The translations under genes were made by a program, and so were the position numbers. Source: Flavobacterium aquiphilum (GTDB lineage: Bacteria > Bacteroidota > Bacteroidia > Flavobacteriales > Flavobacteriaceae). From it: DNA of 64,000 bases. The stretch spans positions 1,302,001 to 1,366,000 of the forward strand of contig NZ_CP114288.1 of assembly GCF_027111335.1 (NCBI RefSeq). Direction: 5' to 3'. This document shows, piece by piece, positions 47,117 to 55,499 of this stretch. The notes beneath the pieces are model-generated. The model saw only the letters and a program-made list of their open reading frames with translations. It was not told where the DNA came from and did not search any database. Every line of letters starts with the position of its first letter. The stretch's first letter is position 1.

Positions 47117-48076
47117 ATGACTTATACTATTTTATTACTTTTATTCATTGGTATTGAATTGATTTATTTCAGGATTGCCGATTATTACAATATTATTGAC
47201 AAACCTAATAGCCGTTCTTCGCATACAGCTATAACTTTAAGAGGGGGGGGGATTATTTTTCCCATTGCGATTTTGGTTGCCTGTTTGTTAGGATATACTT
47301 CCTGGATTGTAGTTACAGCAGTTGTTTTGGTGGCTGTTGTCAGTTTTATTGATGATATAAAACCATTGTCCACATTACCTCGATTTATATCTCATATTAT
47401 CGCAATAGGTTTGGTTTTTTATGAATTGAATTTGTTTTCTCAGGCGGTATGGCTTTTACCCTTAATATTTATTTTGTTTCTTGGGTGGGTCAATGTTTTC
47501 AATTTCATGGACGGTATTAACGGAATCACTGTTCTGTATTCGTTTGTTGCCATAGCCAGTTTTTCTTTTTTAGAAGTTAGTAAAGACAGTCTTCCCTTAT
47601 TGATTACCGTTGGTTTATCGTGTTGTGCCTTTGGTTTTTTTAATGTTAGAAAAAAAGCCAAAACATTTGCCGGTGATGTAGGGAGTATTAGTATGGCGTT
47701 GTTCTTGGCCTATTTTATGATTAAAACGATCATGCTTTCGGGGCAAATTGGGTATTTGTTCTTTTTGTCGGTTTATGGGATTGATGGTATCATTACCATT
47801 TTTACCCGAATCAAAAAGAAAGAAAATATCCTTGAACCACATCGGTCACATTTATATCAATATTTAGCCAATGAATTGGGATATTCTCACATTACTGTGT
47901 CTTTATTGTATGCAGGAATTCAATTGTTGATTAATGGATTAGTAATTTACTTAGATAGAATAGGGGAATTAACAGTACCTGTTATTGTTTTATTTTTGGT
48001 TTTTCAGGTAATGGTTTATTTGTTAGTTAGAAAAAATGTTGTTGAAAAAGTGAATTTGAAAAGCATGACTTGCTAA
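47117..48076 (+). CDS. WecA/WbpL-type UDP-HexNAc:polyprenyl-phosphate transferase
   Basis: This 319-residue polytopic membrane protein of the MraY/WecA superfamily starts repeat-unit synthesis by placing a HexNAc-1-phosphate on undecaprenyl phosphate. Motifs are YNIIDKPNSRSSHTAITLRGGG, FIDDIKPLS (Mg-binding aspartates), NFMDGINGI, FAGDVGSIS and the cytoplasmic EPHRSHLYQYL. The close match to WbpL suggests a 6-deoxy-HexNAc donor such as UDP-QuiNAc or UDP-FucNAc, which fits the 4,6-dehydratase and the reductase in the locus. A second initiating enzyme of another family follows. Confidence 0.88.
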   Translation: MTYTILLLLFIGIELIYFRIADYYNIIDKPNSRSSHTAITLRGGGIIFPIAILVACLLGYTSWIVVTAVVLVAVVSFIDDIKPLSTLPRFISHIIAIGLVFYELNLFSQAVWLLPLIFILFLGWVNVFNFMDGINGITVLYSFVAIASFSFLEVSKDSLPLLITVGLSCCAFGFFNVRKKAKTFAGDVGSISMALFLAYFMIKTIMLSGQIGYLFFLSVYGIDGIITIFTRIKKKENILEPHRSHLYQYLANELGYSHITVSLLYAGIQLLINGLVIYLDRIGELTVPVIVLFLVFQVMVYLLVRKNVVEKVNLKSMTC

Positions 48077-48145
48077 GTTGTCTGTAATCGGTTTTCTGTT
48101 ATCTGTTATTGGTTATCTGTTTTTGATTATCGGTTATCTCTTGTG
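48077..48145. repeat. Heptamer tandem repeat after the WecA-like gene
   Basis: Units CTGTAAT, CGGTTTT, CTGTTAT, CTGTTAT, TGGTTAT, CTGTTTT, TGATTAT and CGGTTAT keep the 7-base period. CTGGGGTGACACG and CTCGAGGTGACA units follow near 48170-48216. Confidence 0.75.
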
Positions 48146-48250
48146 GCTCTTGCCCTTTGGCTGCGTCTGGGGTGACACGCTCGGGTTGCCTCTCGACTGC
48201 GCTCGAGGTGACAAATTATGTTGTTGGGGATATACTAATTTACTATTCAG

Positions 48251-48841
48251 TTGAAATCTATTATTAAACGACTTTTTGATGTGTTTTTTTCGGTAGTCGG
48301 ACTATCATTATTTTTCTGGTTATTGTTATTGAGTTGGTTTTTGGCGGTTATTGATACGCGAACTAATGGGGTTTTTATTCATGAGCGTATAGGCCAGTTT
48401 GGAAAGGGATTTAAAATTTACAAATTACGTACTATTCAAATTTCTTCCAACTCAGAGACTTTTCAAATATCTAAAATTGGCAGGTTCCTGAGAAACTATA
48501 AGTTAGATGAGCTGCCACAATTGATTAATGTTTTGAAAGGAGACATGAGTGTCGTAGGGCCAAGACCAGATATCACAGGATATTATGATTTGCTTGAAGG
48601 AGAAAATCGAAAAATTCTCGAATTAAAGCCGGGGCTCACTAGTACGGCTTCCTTAAAATATTTTAATGAAGATGATTTGTTAGCGGCTCAAGAAGATCCG
48701 CTGTATTACAATGATCATGTTCTGTTTCCTGATAAAGTGCAATTAAATTTGGATTATTATTATCATCACAGTTTGTTGGTAGATTTGAAAATTATTTTCA
48801 GGACTTGTAGATTTATTCTTGGGAAAAAGAGTGAGTTGTGA
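48251..48841 (+). CDS. Bacterial sugar transferase (phosphoglycosyl transferase, PglC/WcaJ C-terminal type)
   Basis: This protein of 196 residues is a monotopic phosphoglycosyl transferase. A re-entrant N-terminal helix (KRLFDVFFSVVGLSLFFWLLLLS) is followed by HERIGQFGKGFKIYKLRTI and the catalytic KLDELPQLINVLKGDMSVVGPRPD. It is the short single-domain form. The start is TTG; the next ATG at about 48281 would remove the basic start and half of the membrane helix. It is a second initiating enzyme beside the WecA-like one, so either two glycans are made here or one of them is redundant. Confidence 0.87.
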   Translation: MKSIIKRLFDVFFSVVGLSLFFWLLLLSWFLAVIDTRTNGVFIHERIGQFGKGFKIYKLRTIQISSNSETFQISKIGRFLRNYKLDELPQLINVLKGDMSVVGPRPDITGYYDLLEGENRKILELKPGLTSTASLKYFNEDDLLAAQEDPLYYNDHVLFPDKVQLNLDYYYHHSLLVDLKIIFRTCRFILGKKSEL

Positions 48842-49181
48842 GAAGTGAGTTGTGCCTCTCGTTCATCGTCTCTCGACTGCGCTACCAATGACTTTTTTAT
48901 TTAAGTAGGGTCTCGTCCCTCGACTGCGCTCGGGATGACAAGCTCGACCTGACAAGACAAACGTCATTTTATTTTTCTTTTTTAGAATAAAAATGATATC
49001 TACCAATGACGTATTTATAAAAAGAGATTTTTGACATTTCTCTTCTTTTAGCTCACTTAATTTTTATTTTAAGTGGTGTTCACTGGATCTTCGATTTGTC
49101 TTGATTACTCACGAATTAATATTTTATCGGAGTTCGTGAATCTTTGATTTCAAAAGAAGCAAAAAATATTCATGGTCTCTT

Positions 49182-49343
49182 AGAGCCTGTTTAAGTTTTA
49201 TTTATTGGCTCTCTTATGACAATTTTTGGTTACAACTTCGTTAAATTTTTATACAATAGCTCTGCTATTTTATAAAAATTTGCCTTGTTTCACTCAAAAA
49301 TACTCTAATAATAAATCTCAAAAATAAAATTTAAACAGGCTCT
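49182..49343. mobile_element. Inverted-repeat element with AGAGCCTGTTTAA ends
   Basis: It is about 162 bp, bounded by AGAGCCTGTTTAAG...TTTTATTT (49182-49203) and its near-complement AAATAAAATTTAAACAGGCTCT (49322-49343). The inside has another inverted pair (TAAATTTTTATA and TATAAAAATTT around 49240-49280). No clear target duplication was found. A solo copy of this end occurs at about 53993-54008. It interrupts a long-form structured repeat, whose tail seems to resume near 49355. Confidence 0.55.
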
Positions 49344-49454
49344 TATTGTTTTTTTGGAATTCATGAATCTTCGATTTCAAGGCTGAATATTTTTTAACTA
49401 AAAATCATCGACCTCCTAGCTTCCTAAAGGGGGATAGAAGTGGGGTGAAGAGGA

Positions 49455-49650
49455 TTTTTTCTTTTGTCTTGATACAAAAGAAACAAAAAATCAAGCCTGA
49501 ATATTTTTAAAGATAAAATAATCGAACAGATTTATCCTATCGTGACCCCAGCCGTTCGTGCCGAGCACTCACTCGGGGGACACTCCCAACAGCCAGCGCG
49601 CAAATCTTTATCGTCATTTTGTCTTTAAAAATATAAGGGCGGAGTGAAGA
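49455..49650. repeat. Structured dispersed repeat, copy 5
   Basis: The head is CTTTTGTCTTGATACAAAAG. Outer arms at 49504-49522 (TTTTTAAAGATAAAATAAT) and 49615-49631 (CATTTTGTCTTTAAAAA) carry the copy-specific AAAGATAAA/TTTGTCTTT pair. Core GTGACCCC pairs with GGGGGACAC (49575-49583). Confidence 0.75.
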
Positions 49651-49687
49651 CGTTTTTATAAGTTTATTTCTGTTTTACTTAAAGGAT

Positions 49688-50090
49688 ATTTTTTCTTTTA
49701 GCTCACTTAATATTTATTTTAAGTGGTGTTCGCTGAATCTTCGATTTGTCTTGATTACTTACGAATTAATATTTTATTGGAGTTGGTGAATCTTTGATTT
49801 CAAAAGAAGCAAAAGATCAAGCCTCAATATTTTTTTACTAAAAATCATCGAACGGATTTATCTCACTAATTTTTTATTTTTATTGGTGTTCGATGAACCT
49901 TATTTCGTTGCGGATTTTTCTATCGTGCCCCCAGCCGCTTCGCTAGGAGGGCCCTCCCAGCTGCCAGCGCGCAAATCCTTATCGTGATTTTTGGTTTAAA
50001 AATATAAGGCCGTGGGTGAAGCCGTTTTTTATGACTATTTTAAAATGGCATTTATATTACTTTTTTTAGAATAAAAATGATTCCTCGAAC
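49688..50090. repeat. Structured dispersed repeat, copy 6 (composite long form)
   Basis: It combines the AGCTCACTTAA...TTAAGTGGTG hairpin, the CTTGATTACT...GTGAATC head, arms 49831-49848 (TTTTTTACTAAAAATCAT) and 49984-50002 (GTGATTTTTGGTTTAAAAA), and the AGAATAAAAATGAT tail of the long form. The left half has an extra insertion (TCTCACTAATTTT...ATTGGTGTTCG). Confidence 0.7.
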
Positions 50091-50342
50091 TGATGAAAAA
50101 TTTAATTCAAAGAACAATTTCAGTTAGCGGGTTAAATAGCATTACATATTTTTAATGTGTACAGAAAAGTTTTAAAATATTTTATTCTAATTAAGTTATT
50201 TTGGATAAATAAAATAGTTGTTTTTTGGTCGATTTAGGTTAAAAACAATGTACTCAAGAATAAAATTGATGTTCTTTTTTATATTTCATCCAAAAAATGC
50301 ATTTCAATAGTGTTAATTAATTTTAATAAACATAATAATTTG

Positions 50343-50350
50343 TATTTTTG
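50343..50350 (+). promoter_or_regulatory. -7 box for the 4,6-dehydratase gene
   Basis: TATTTTTG fits TAnnTTTG and lies 46 bases before the ATG at 50397. Confidence 0.5.
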
Positions 50351-50396
50351 CTTTCATTCTTTGTTTTTTATTTGAACAAATTAAATACCTTATACT

Positions 50397-52346
50397 ATGA
50401 ATGAAAATTCCATGCATACTGGATTTTTTTCAAGAGATAATTTAAAATTAAGCATTCGTAATTTGAGCTATCTGCCAAGATGGATTATTATTATGATTGA
50501 TTTTTCTGTCTTGATTATTGCTTTTTTCTTTACCGTGCTTATTTTCAGGGGTACGGGATTGCGATATATTAATACAGCTAATGATGTATTGTTTGTTTGC
50601 TCTTTTTTCGGAGTTAATATTTTCTTTTTTTGGTTATTCAGAACTTATTCGGGAATTATCAGGCATTCTTCTTATATAGATGCAGTGAAGTTGTTGTTTT
50701 CACAGATGTCTGTATTGATGGTATTCCTCATATTTAACTTTGCCTATGAGTTATTGTATAACGAAAGGGTGTTTTTGACTACTGCTCTTTTTATCAATGT
50801 TGTACTTTCTTTTTGCGGATTGTTTTTGTACCGAGTTGTCGTTAAACAAACTTTTGAATTGTATTTTTCAGAGAAGAGTGCAAACAAATTAATACGAACT
50901 GTCATTTATGGAACCGATGCCAATGCTATTTCTGTAGCCAATGCCTTGAAGTTTGAAACTCCGACACGTTTTAAAATAGTCGGGTTTGTTGACAGAAACA
51001 GCCAAAATGCTTCCAAAAGAATGTTGGATTTACCGATTTTGGTCCAAAGGAAGAAACTGCCTTCTTTGATGCGTTCCGTTGGAGCCGAAGCGGTTATTAT
51101 GGCCGATAAAAGTTTGGATAAAGACGAACAATTGGTAATCGTGGATCAATGTCTGGAATTCAATTACAGGGTTTATACCGTTCCTTTGATTTCAGACTGG
51201 GAGAATCAGAAAGAGATTTCCCAAAAAGTGAAGAACATCGAAATTGAAGATTTATTGGAAAGAAAACCCATTGTTTTGGATAATAAGTCTATTTCTAAAC
51301 AGCTGAAAGACAAGACTGTTTTGATTTCGGGTGCGGCAGGTTCTATTGGAAGTGAAATCGCAAGACAGGTTTTGACCTTTAGTCCAAAAAGAGTAATTAT
51401 TTTGGATCAGGCAGAGACTCCATTGCATCATTTGAGCCTTGAACTGGAAAAATTACATACGAAGTCAAAAATACATAATGTCATCGCTGATATTAGAAAT
51501 AAGGAAGCGATGAAAAAGGTGTTTAAATTGTATAGCCCCCAAGTTGTATATCATGCTGCAGCTTATAAACACGTTCCTTTGATGGAAGAAAATCCGTCGC
51601 AAGCGATTTTGACCAATATAGAGGGAACCAAAAATTTAGCTGATTTGTCTTGTGAATATGGAGTGATAAAATTTGTCATGGTATCTACTGACAAGGCGGT
51701 TAATCCAAGTAATGTGATGGGAGCCAGTAAAAGAATTGCTGAGAAATACGTTCAGTCTTTGCAGATTAAAAATCAAAGTGAAAATAAATCTGATGCGACT
51801 AAATTTATTACTACCCGTTTTGGAAACGTATTAGGATCTAATGGTTCTGTAGTGCCTTTGTTTACCAAGCAAATTGCTAATGGAGGTCCGGTAACGATTA
51901 CACACCCAGACATTATCCGTTATTTCATGACCATTCCAGAGGCTTGTCAGTTGGTTTTGGAAGCTGGAGCGATGGGGAACGGAGGAGAGATTTATATTTT
52001 TGATATGGGTAAACCAGTTAGAATTTTGGATTTGGCCAAGAAAATGATCAAATTGGCCGGGTTTATTCCTGAAAGAGATATTAAGATTGAAGTGGTAGGT
52101 TTGCGTCCCGGCGAAAAATTATATGAGGAGTTGTTAAATGATACCGCGAAGACCATGCCGACGTATCATGAAAAAATTATGATTGCCCAGGAAATTCAAG
52201 ATGAATTTGAAAATTTACATCTTGATATCAATGAACTGATAGGGATAGCTAATTTCTTTGACAATGATGATATTGTTGCTAAAATGAAGGTTATCGTTCC
52301 TGAATTTAAGAGTATGAATTCTACATTTGAAGTTTTGGATAAATAA
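50397..52346 (+). CDS. Membrane-bound UDP-HexNAc 4,6-dehydratase (WbpM/PglF/CapD family)
   Basis: This 649-residue protein has four N-terminal membrane segments (about residues 28-150), a CoA-binding-like middle domain (IRTVIYGTDANAISVANAL) and a C-terminal SDR with GAAGSIGSEIARQVL. The active-site pattern is VSTDKAVNPSNVMGASKR, in which Met replaces the usual Tyr of YxxxK, as in the large WbpM class (Ser-Met-Lys). It dehydrates UDP-GlcNAc to the 4-keto-6-deoxy sugar. The reductase at 37.6 kb and the WecA-like transferase at 47.1 kb are likely partners. A hairpin terminator follows. Confidence 0.92.
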   Translation: MNENSMHTGFFSRDNLKLSIRNLSYLPRWIIIMIDFSVLIIAFFFTVLIFRGTGLRYINTANDVLFVCSFFGVNIFFFWLFRTYSGIIRHSSYIDAVKLLFSQMSVLMVFLIFNFAYELLYNERVFLTTALFINVVLSFCGLFLYRVVVKQTFELYFSEKSANKLIRTVIYGTDANAISVANALKFETPTRFKIVGFVDRNSQNASKRMLDLPILVQRKKLPSLMRSVGAEAVIMADKSLDKDEQLVIVDQCLEFNYRVYTVPLISDWENQKEISQKVKNIEIEDLLERKPIVLDNKSISKQLKDKTVLISGAAGSIGSEIARQVLTFSPKRVIILDQAETPLHHLSLELEKLHTKSKIHNVIADIRNKEAMKKVFKLYSPQVVYHAAAYKHVPLMEENPSQAILTNIEGTKNLADLSCEYGVIKFVMVSTDKAVNPSNVMGASKRIAEKYVQSLQIKNQSENKSDATKFITTRFGNVLGSNGSVVPLFTKQIANGGPVTITHPDIIRYFMTIPEACQLVLEAGAMGNGGEIYIFDMGKPVRILDLAKKMIKLAGFIPERDIKIEVVGLRPGEKLYEELLNDTAKTMPTYHEKIMIAQEIQDEFENLHLDINELIGIANFFDNDDIVAKMKVIVPEFKSMNSTFEVLDK

Positions 52347-52372
52347 AAGTTTTTTCAATAGACACTAATAAA

Positions 52373-52406
52373 AAGGTTCACAAGTTGTTGCTTGTGGACC
52401 TTTTTT
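52373..52406 (+). terminator. Intrinsic terminator closing the polysaccharide locus
   Basis: AAGGTTCACAAG (52373-52384) pairs with CTTGTGGACCTT (52391-52402) with one G-T pair, followed by T6. It marks the end of the locus. Confidence 0.88.
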
Positions 52407-52429
52407 GGTTATCGTCATCTCAAAGTTCT

Positions 52430-52800
52430 TTTCTTTTAGCTCACTTAATTTTTATTTTAAGTGGTGTTCGCTGAATCTTCGATTTGTCTTGATTATTCAC
52501 GAATTAATAATTTATTGGAGCTCGTGAATCTTTAATTTCAAGACTTGAATATTTTGCAAAAAATGATCCGACGGATTTGAAGAACTTTATTTGATATAAT
52601 CGGATTTTACTTTTTTCCTTGATGAAAAAAGTAACAAAAAAATCAAGCCTAGAATATTTTCATTCCAAAAATCATCGAACGGATTTTTTCTATTGTACCC
52701 CCAGCCGCTTCGCTAGGGGGGTACTCCCTACGGCCAATGCGCAAATCCTTCCGTGATTTTTTGGAATAAAAATATAAGGGCGAAATGAAGACGTTTTTAT
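52430..52800. repeat. Structured dispersed repeat, copy 7 with an extra head
   Basis: A partial head (AGCTCACTTAA hairpin, CTTGATTATTCACGAATTAA) occupies 52430-52580. The complete copy runs from about 52605: head ACTTTTTTCCTTGATG, arms 52657-52675 (TTTTCATTCCAAAAATCAT) and 52753-52772 (GTGATTTTTTGGAATAAAAA), core GTACCCCC (52695-52702) with GGGGGTAC (52717-52724). A further AGCTCACTTAA hairpin lies at 52841-52869. Confidence 0.75.
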
Positions 52801-53120
52801 AAGTTTATTTCTGTTTTTCTTAAAGGATATTTTTTCTTTTAGCTCACTTAATTTTTATTTTAAGTGGTGCTAAGGACAATCTGAACTGTAGAAACAACAA
52901 TTTAATCATAATTAATAAAACTTAACGTCATTTTATATTCCTTTTTTAAGAATAAATATGATGTATCGAAGTGACAACTTATACCAAAATATTTTGAACT
53001 AAAATATAATACCATTTATACATATACATATAAAATAGTCCAATCTACTCGTTCTTTTTCTCCAATTGCTTCGCCTGTTCGCTACGCTCGAGTCTTCTTC
53101 AAAAAATGATTCCGTGGCTA

Positions 53121-53138
53121 TCCCGATAGCTATCGGGA
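53121..53138. repeat. Perfect 18-bp palindrome
   Basis: TCCCGATAGCTATCGGGA is fully self-complementary. The sequence following it (about 53140-53190, GCAATGATTTTTATCC... to CGCATCTTTA) recurs at 55217-55270, so it belongs to another dispersed repeat. The gap 52870-53225 has no gene. Confidence 0.7.
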
Positions 53139-53225
53139 ATGCAATGATTTTTATCCTTGTCTTGAAGAAAAAATAACTTCGCATCTTTATACCATTTTAT
53201 AAATACAAATGGTATAATTCAAAAA

Positions 53226-53987
53226 TTAAAAAGAATTCTTGTATCCAATCAGCGTTGTGGTATTGTATTTATTATGCATTAACTTTGTCTTATTATACAA
53301 AGTATGCCCAAATTTAAAATGGATAAAGCAAAGCCATAATTGCTTCTCGGATGGGGGAGTCAAATCAAAAGATAGTGATTCCCTGCCGGTTTGTTTTTGA
53401 AAAACAAGTACATTGCTGTATGATGTTTCAAAACGGTCTTCCTCGTAATTCCAATTTGCAACAGCAAGCTGAATATGAACCTGTGTAGCTAATTCCGGCC
53501 AAATAAGATCTGATAAGGGATTAAAAAAAGTCAAATTCAGTGCCAAATTGTCCCAATCAAAAACGACTTTTTTCGGCAGTACATTCTTCAAAGGACGGCT
53601 GCTGTTCCCTTCAAAACCAATTAAAAAAGTCAATCCGGTTTGAGTTTGCAGGCCATTACAAAGTTGGCGGTTCCCAATAGGGTTTTGAGTATCCTCACAT
53701 AAAATAGCGAATAACAGTTGAATGCAGCGTCCGAAAATGGATCCGTCTTGGGAACACTTGTAAAACGGCTGGACTAATGTTTTGAAAACTTTGGCCTTTT
53801 GAGAACACAAACCAAATTCAGTACCGTGTTGGCGAATACGTTCAAAAATAGGATTGGCTGTAAATTGCTCTTTAGTTATTCCTGTTTTTCCCTTTATCCG
53901 AACCAGATTCCCTGTATCAGAAGTGTCATAAAAATTCAAATCATCGATTGTCCCTATAATTTTAAAATCTGCTATTACTTTTGCCAT
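53226..53987 (-). CDS. Hypothetical protein of unknown function
   Basis: This 253-residue protein starts MAKVIADFKIIGTIDDLNFY. It has no signal peptide or membrane segment, contains several cysteines, and ends with a basic Asn/Tyr/Lys-rich tail (LMHNKYNTTTLIGYKNSF). The first 40 residues suggest a beta-rich domain, and the C-terminal half (LTFFNPLSDLIWPELATQVHIQLAVANW) looks like a beta-sandwich. I believe similar proteins are scattered in flavobacterial genomes without a known role. It is surrounded by repeats, so it may be a transferred or degenerating gene. No function is proposed. Confidence 0.65.
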   Translation of the reverse strand: MAKVIADFKIIGTIDDLNFYDTSDTGNLVRIKGKTGITKEQFTANPIFERIRQHGTEFGLCSQKAKVFKTLVQPFYKCSQDGSIFGRCIQLLFAILCEDTQNPIGNRQLCNGLQTQTGLTFLIGFEGNSSRPLKNVLPKKVVFDWDNLALNLTFFNPLSDLIWPELATQVHIQLAVANWNYEEDRFETSYSNVLVFQKQTGRESLSFDLTPPSEKQLWLCFIHFKFGHTLYNKTKLMHNKYNTTTLIGYKNSF

Positions 53988-54138
53988 TTTTTTAGAGCCT
54001 GTTTAAATCCAGATTCCTAATCTCATCAGCATCTTTCTATTACTTCCTACTACTTATTAAAACATTAATAACTAATTATTAATGTTTTATTTTAGTTAAT
54101 TTAGGTACTGAATTAGGTCTAATTTATAAAGAATTGTA

Positions 54139-54480
54139 TTATTTTGATTGTATTTTTAATTTTATGATTTCTTTTTTAAGTTCTTCAATTTTTTCCTTTT
54201 GAAGTATTAAAAGTTCTTTGTTTACATCAAAAATCGAAATATCATCTTTTTTAATTTCTATACTACCCTTTTCTAAAACCAACCAATTCAAAGATATCTC
54301 GGGGTATGCATTTATCATACTTCTAAGATTGCCAATAGAAACTTTCTGTTTTTCATTTTTTAAATCATTTATCCCAGCCTTATCAATACCAAGCACTTCA
54401 GCTAGGTGAGCATATGTCTTAATATGTCCCTTTTTCTTTAGAAAATTATAGGCTGCAAAAAGGCGCTCATTATCGGTCAT
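54139..54480 (-). CDS. Small helix-turn-helix regulator
   Basis: This 113-residue protein has an N-terminal Cro/CI-like HTH (residues about 20-65: HIKTYAHLAEVLGIDKAGINDLKNEKQKV). A short linker (ISLNWLVLEKG, typical of Bacteroidota phage-type repressors) and a C-terminal coiled coil (KELLILQKEKIEELKKEIIKL) follow. It is probably a DNA-binding repressor left from a mobile element. A -7 box TATATTTG lies on the minus strand at 54541-54548. No integrase or other phage gene was seen nearby. Confidence 0.75.
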   Translation of the reverse strand: MTDNERLFAAYNFLKKKGHIKTYAHLAEVLGIDKAGINDLKNEKQKVSIGNLRSMINAYPEISLNWLVLEKGSIEIKKDDISIFDVNKELLILQKEKIEELKKEIIKLKIQSK

Positions 54481-54540
54481 TTTTAAAAAAGTATGAAAGT
54501 TTATTACTTATCTTTTATTCTATAAGACTTTATCTATTGT

Positions 54541-54548
54541 CAAATATA
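54541..54548 (-). promoter_or_regulatory. -7 box of the HTH regulator gene
   Basis: The reverse strand reads TATATTTG (TAnnTTTG), about 60 bases before the ATG at 54480. Confidence 0.45.
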
Positions 54549-54655
54549 TTAATTTTTTCTTACAAAATATCAAAAGAATTTTTGTTTATTGAGTATTTTT
54601 CTCACTTACTTGAGCTTATATTAAAACAAAAAAAAGACACCTCCCCAGCATCTTC

Positions 54656-54937
54656 TCATTTCTTCTTCCTACTCCTCCAACTATCATTATACCCAGAAAA
54701 TAAATAAAGATGGGGGAGGGTGCCCTTACTTCTGTACTCAGGTGTAATGACTACATAGAATTCATTTTTTATCAAGGCAATTTCTTTCTTCTTCTTCTTA
54801 AGTCTTTGGAGTGACTTCTTAATGGCTTCATCTGACTGTTCAAATTGGTTTCGTACTTCTTGTAATGAAAATGCATACCTTTCATTGGAACGCAGTTCGT
54901 TAATAAAGTCTTCTAGATAACCGTATTGCCTTATCAT
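54656..54937 (-). pseudogene. Truncated AbiEi-like type IV antitoxin
   Basis: These 93 residues match the N-terminal winged helix of AbiEi-type antitoxins: residues 8-70 include FINELRSNERYAFSLQEV and FYVVITPEYRSKGTLPH. In full antitoxins this is followed by a C-terminal domain of about 100 residues starting with WFIDDLM-like sequence. Here it goes into an unrelated Lys/Arg-rich end (SWRSRKKK). The toxin partner AbiEii is missing. It is probably a broken remnant. A short functional DNA-binding protein is possible but less likely. Confidence 0.6.
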
Positions 54938-55112
54938 TTAAGTTTATGTTTATTAAAAGGGATACTTTTCATCCCCTTTTGCAGATGTAAACTTAATTAT
55001 TGTTTTAGTTCAGCAAATTTTTTGAGCGTCTTTTTTCATCTTTTTGTTCTAGTTTTTCAGTTATATTTATAAAAATGACTGCTAATGGATTAATAGAACT
55101 TCCCTCATAGAA

Positions 55113-55362
55113 CCATTATGGTAAGTGTATAAAATAGTCGCGTTGCAAACGCTTTATTTAGTTTATGGTAGAAGAAAGTAGGTACTCGTTGCAAACGAGC
55201 ACCAGAGGGAGCTACGGCTATGCAATGATTTTTATCCTTGTCTTGAAGAAAAATGACTTCGCATCTTTAGAGCCATTATGGTAAGTTTATAAAATAGTCG
55301 CGTTGCAAACGCTTTATTTAGTTCATGGTAGGAGAAAGTAGGTACTCGTTGCAAATGAGCAC
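55113..55362. repeat. Direct repeat pair, 160 bp apart
   Basis: The block CCATTATGGTAAG...TACTCGTTGCAAA occurs at 55113-55208 and again at 55273-55362 with few differences. Between them lies a segment (55217-55270) also found at 53140-53190. The second copy is interrupted by a MITE within GAGCACCAGAGGG, while the first copy keeps that site whole. No gene was seen in 54938-55511. Confidence 0.75.
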
Positions 55363-55499
55363 CCAATGTCATTAAGTTAAGAGTTTTTTTGTCATTTCGA
55401 CGCAGGAGAAATCTCACTAGCTTATCACATTATGTGATTTCTCCCGCTGGTCGAAATGACACAGTAACGACCAAATCATTCTTAACTTAATGATATTGA
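55363..55499. mobile_element. Miniature inverted-repeat element (MITE), copy 2
   Basis: It is about 137 bp, with ends CCAATGTCATTAAGTTAAG and CTTAACTTAATGATATTGA, the same family as at 45.55 kb. It is flanked by ATGAGCAC (55355-55362) and ACGAGCAC (55500-55507), an 8-bp target duplication with one mismatch. Inner arms GTCATTTCGAC and GTCGAAATGAC, and GGAGAAATC and GATTTCTCC, form a long nested hairpin. The uninterrupted site survives at 55195-55202 in the upstream direct repeat. Confidence 0.82.

Larger units (their letters stand above)
48842..50342. other. Repeat mosaic of 1.5 kb before the 4,6-dehydratase gene
   Basis: No gene was recognised. It contains CTCGGGATGACA units (48860-48956) and an incomplete long-form repeat from 49007. 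The element AGCTCACTTAA...TTAAGTGGTG appears at 49050-49078 and 49700-49728 (again at 52438-52466 and 52841-52869). It also holds an inverted-repeat element at 49182-49343 and repeat copies 5 and 6. The last 250 bases (50095-50342) are plain AT-rich sequence that should carry the promoter. Confidence 0.6.

Noticed and set aside
53226..54480. Prophage
   Set aside because: Only one repressor-like gene and an orphan gene are present. There are no integrase, terminase, capsid or tail genes and no tRNA attachment site in the interval.
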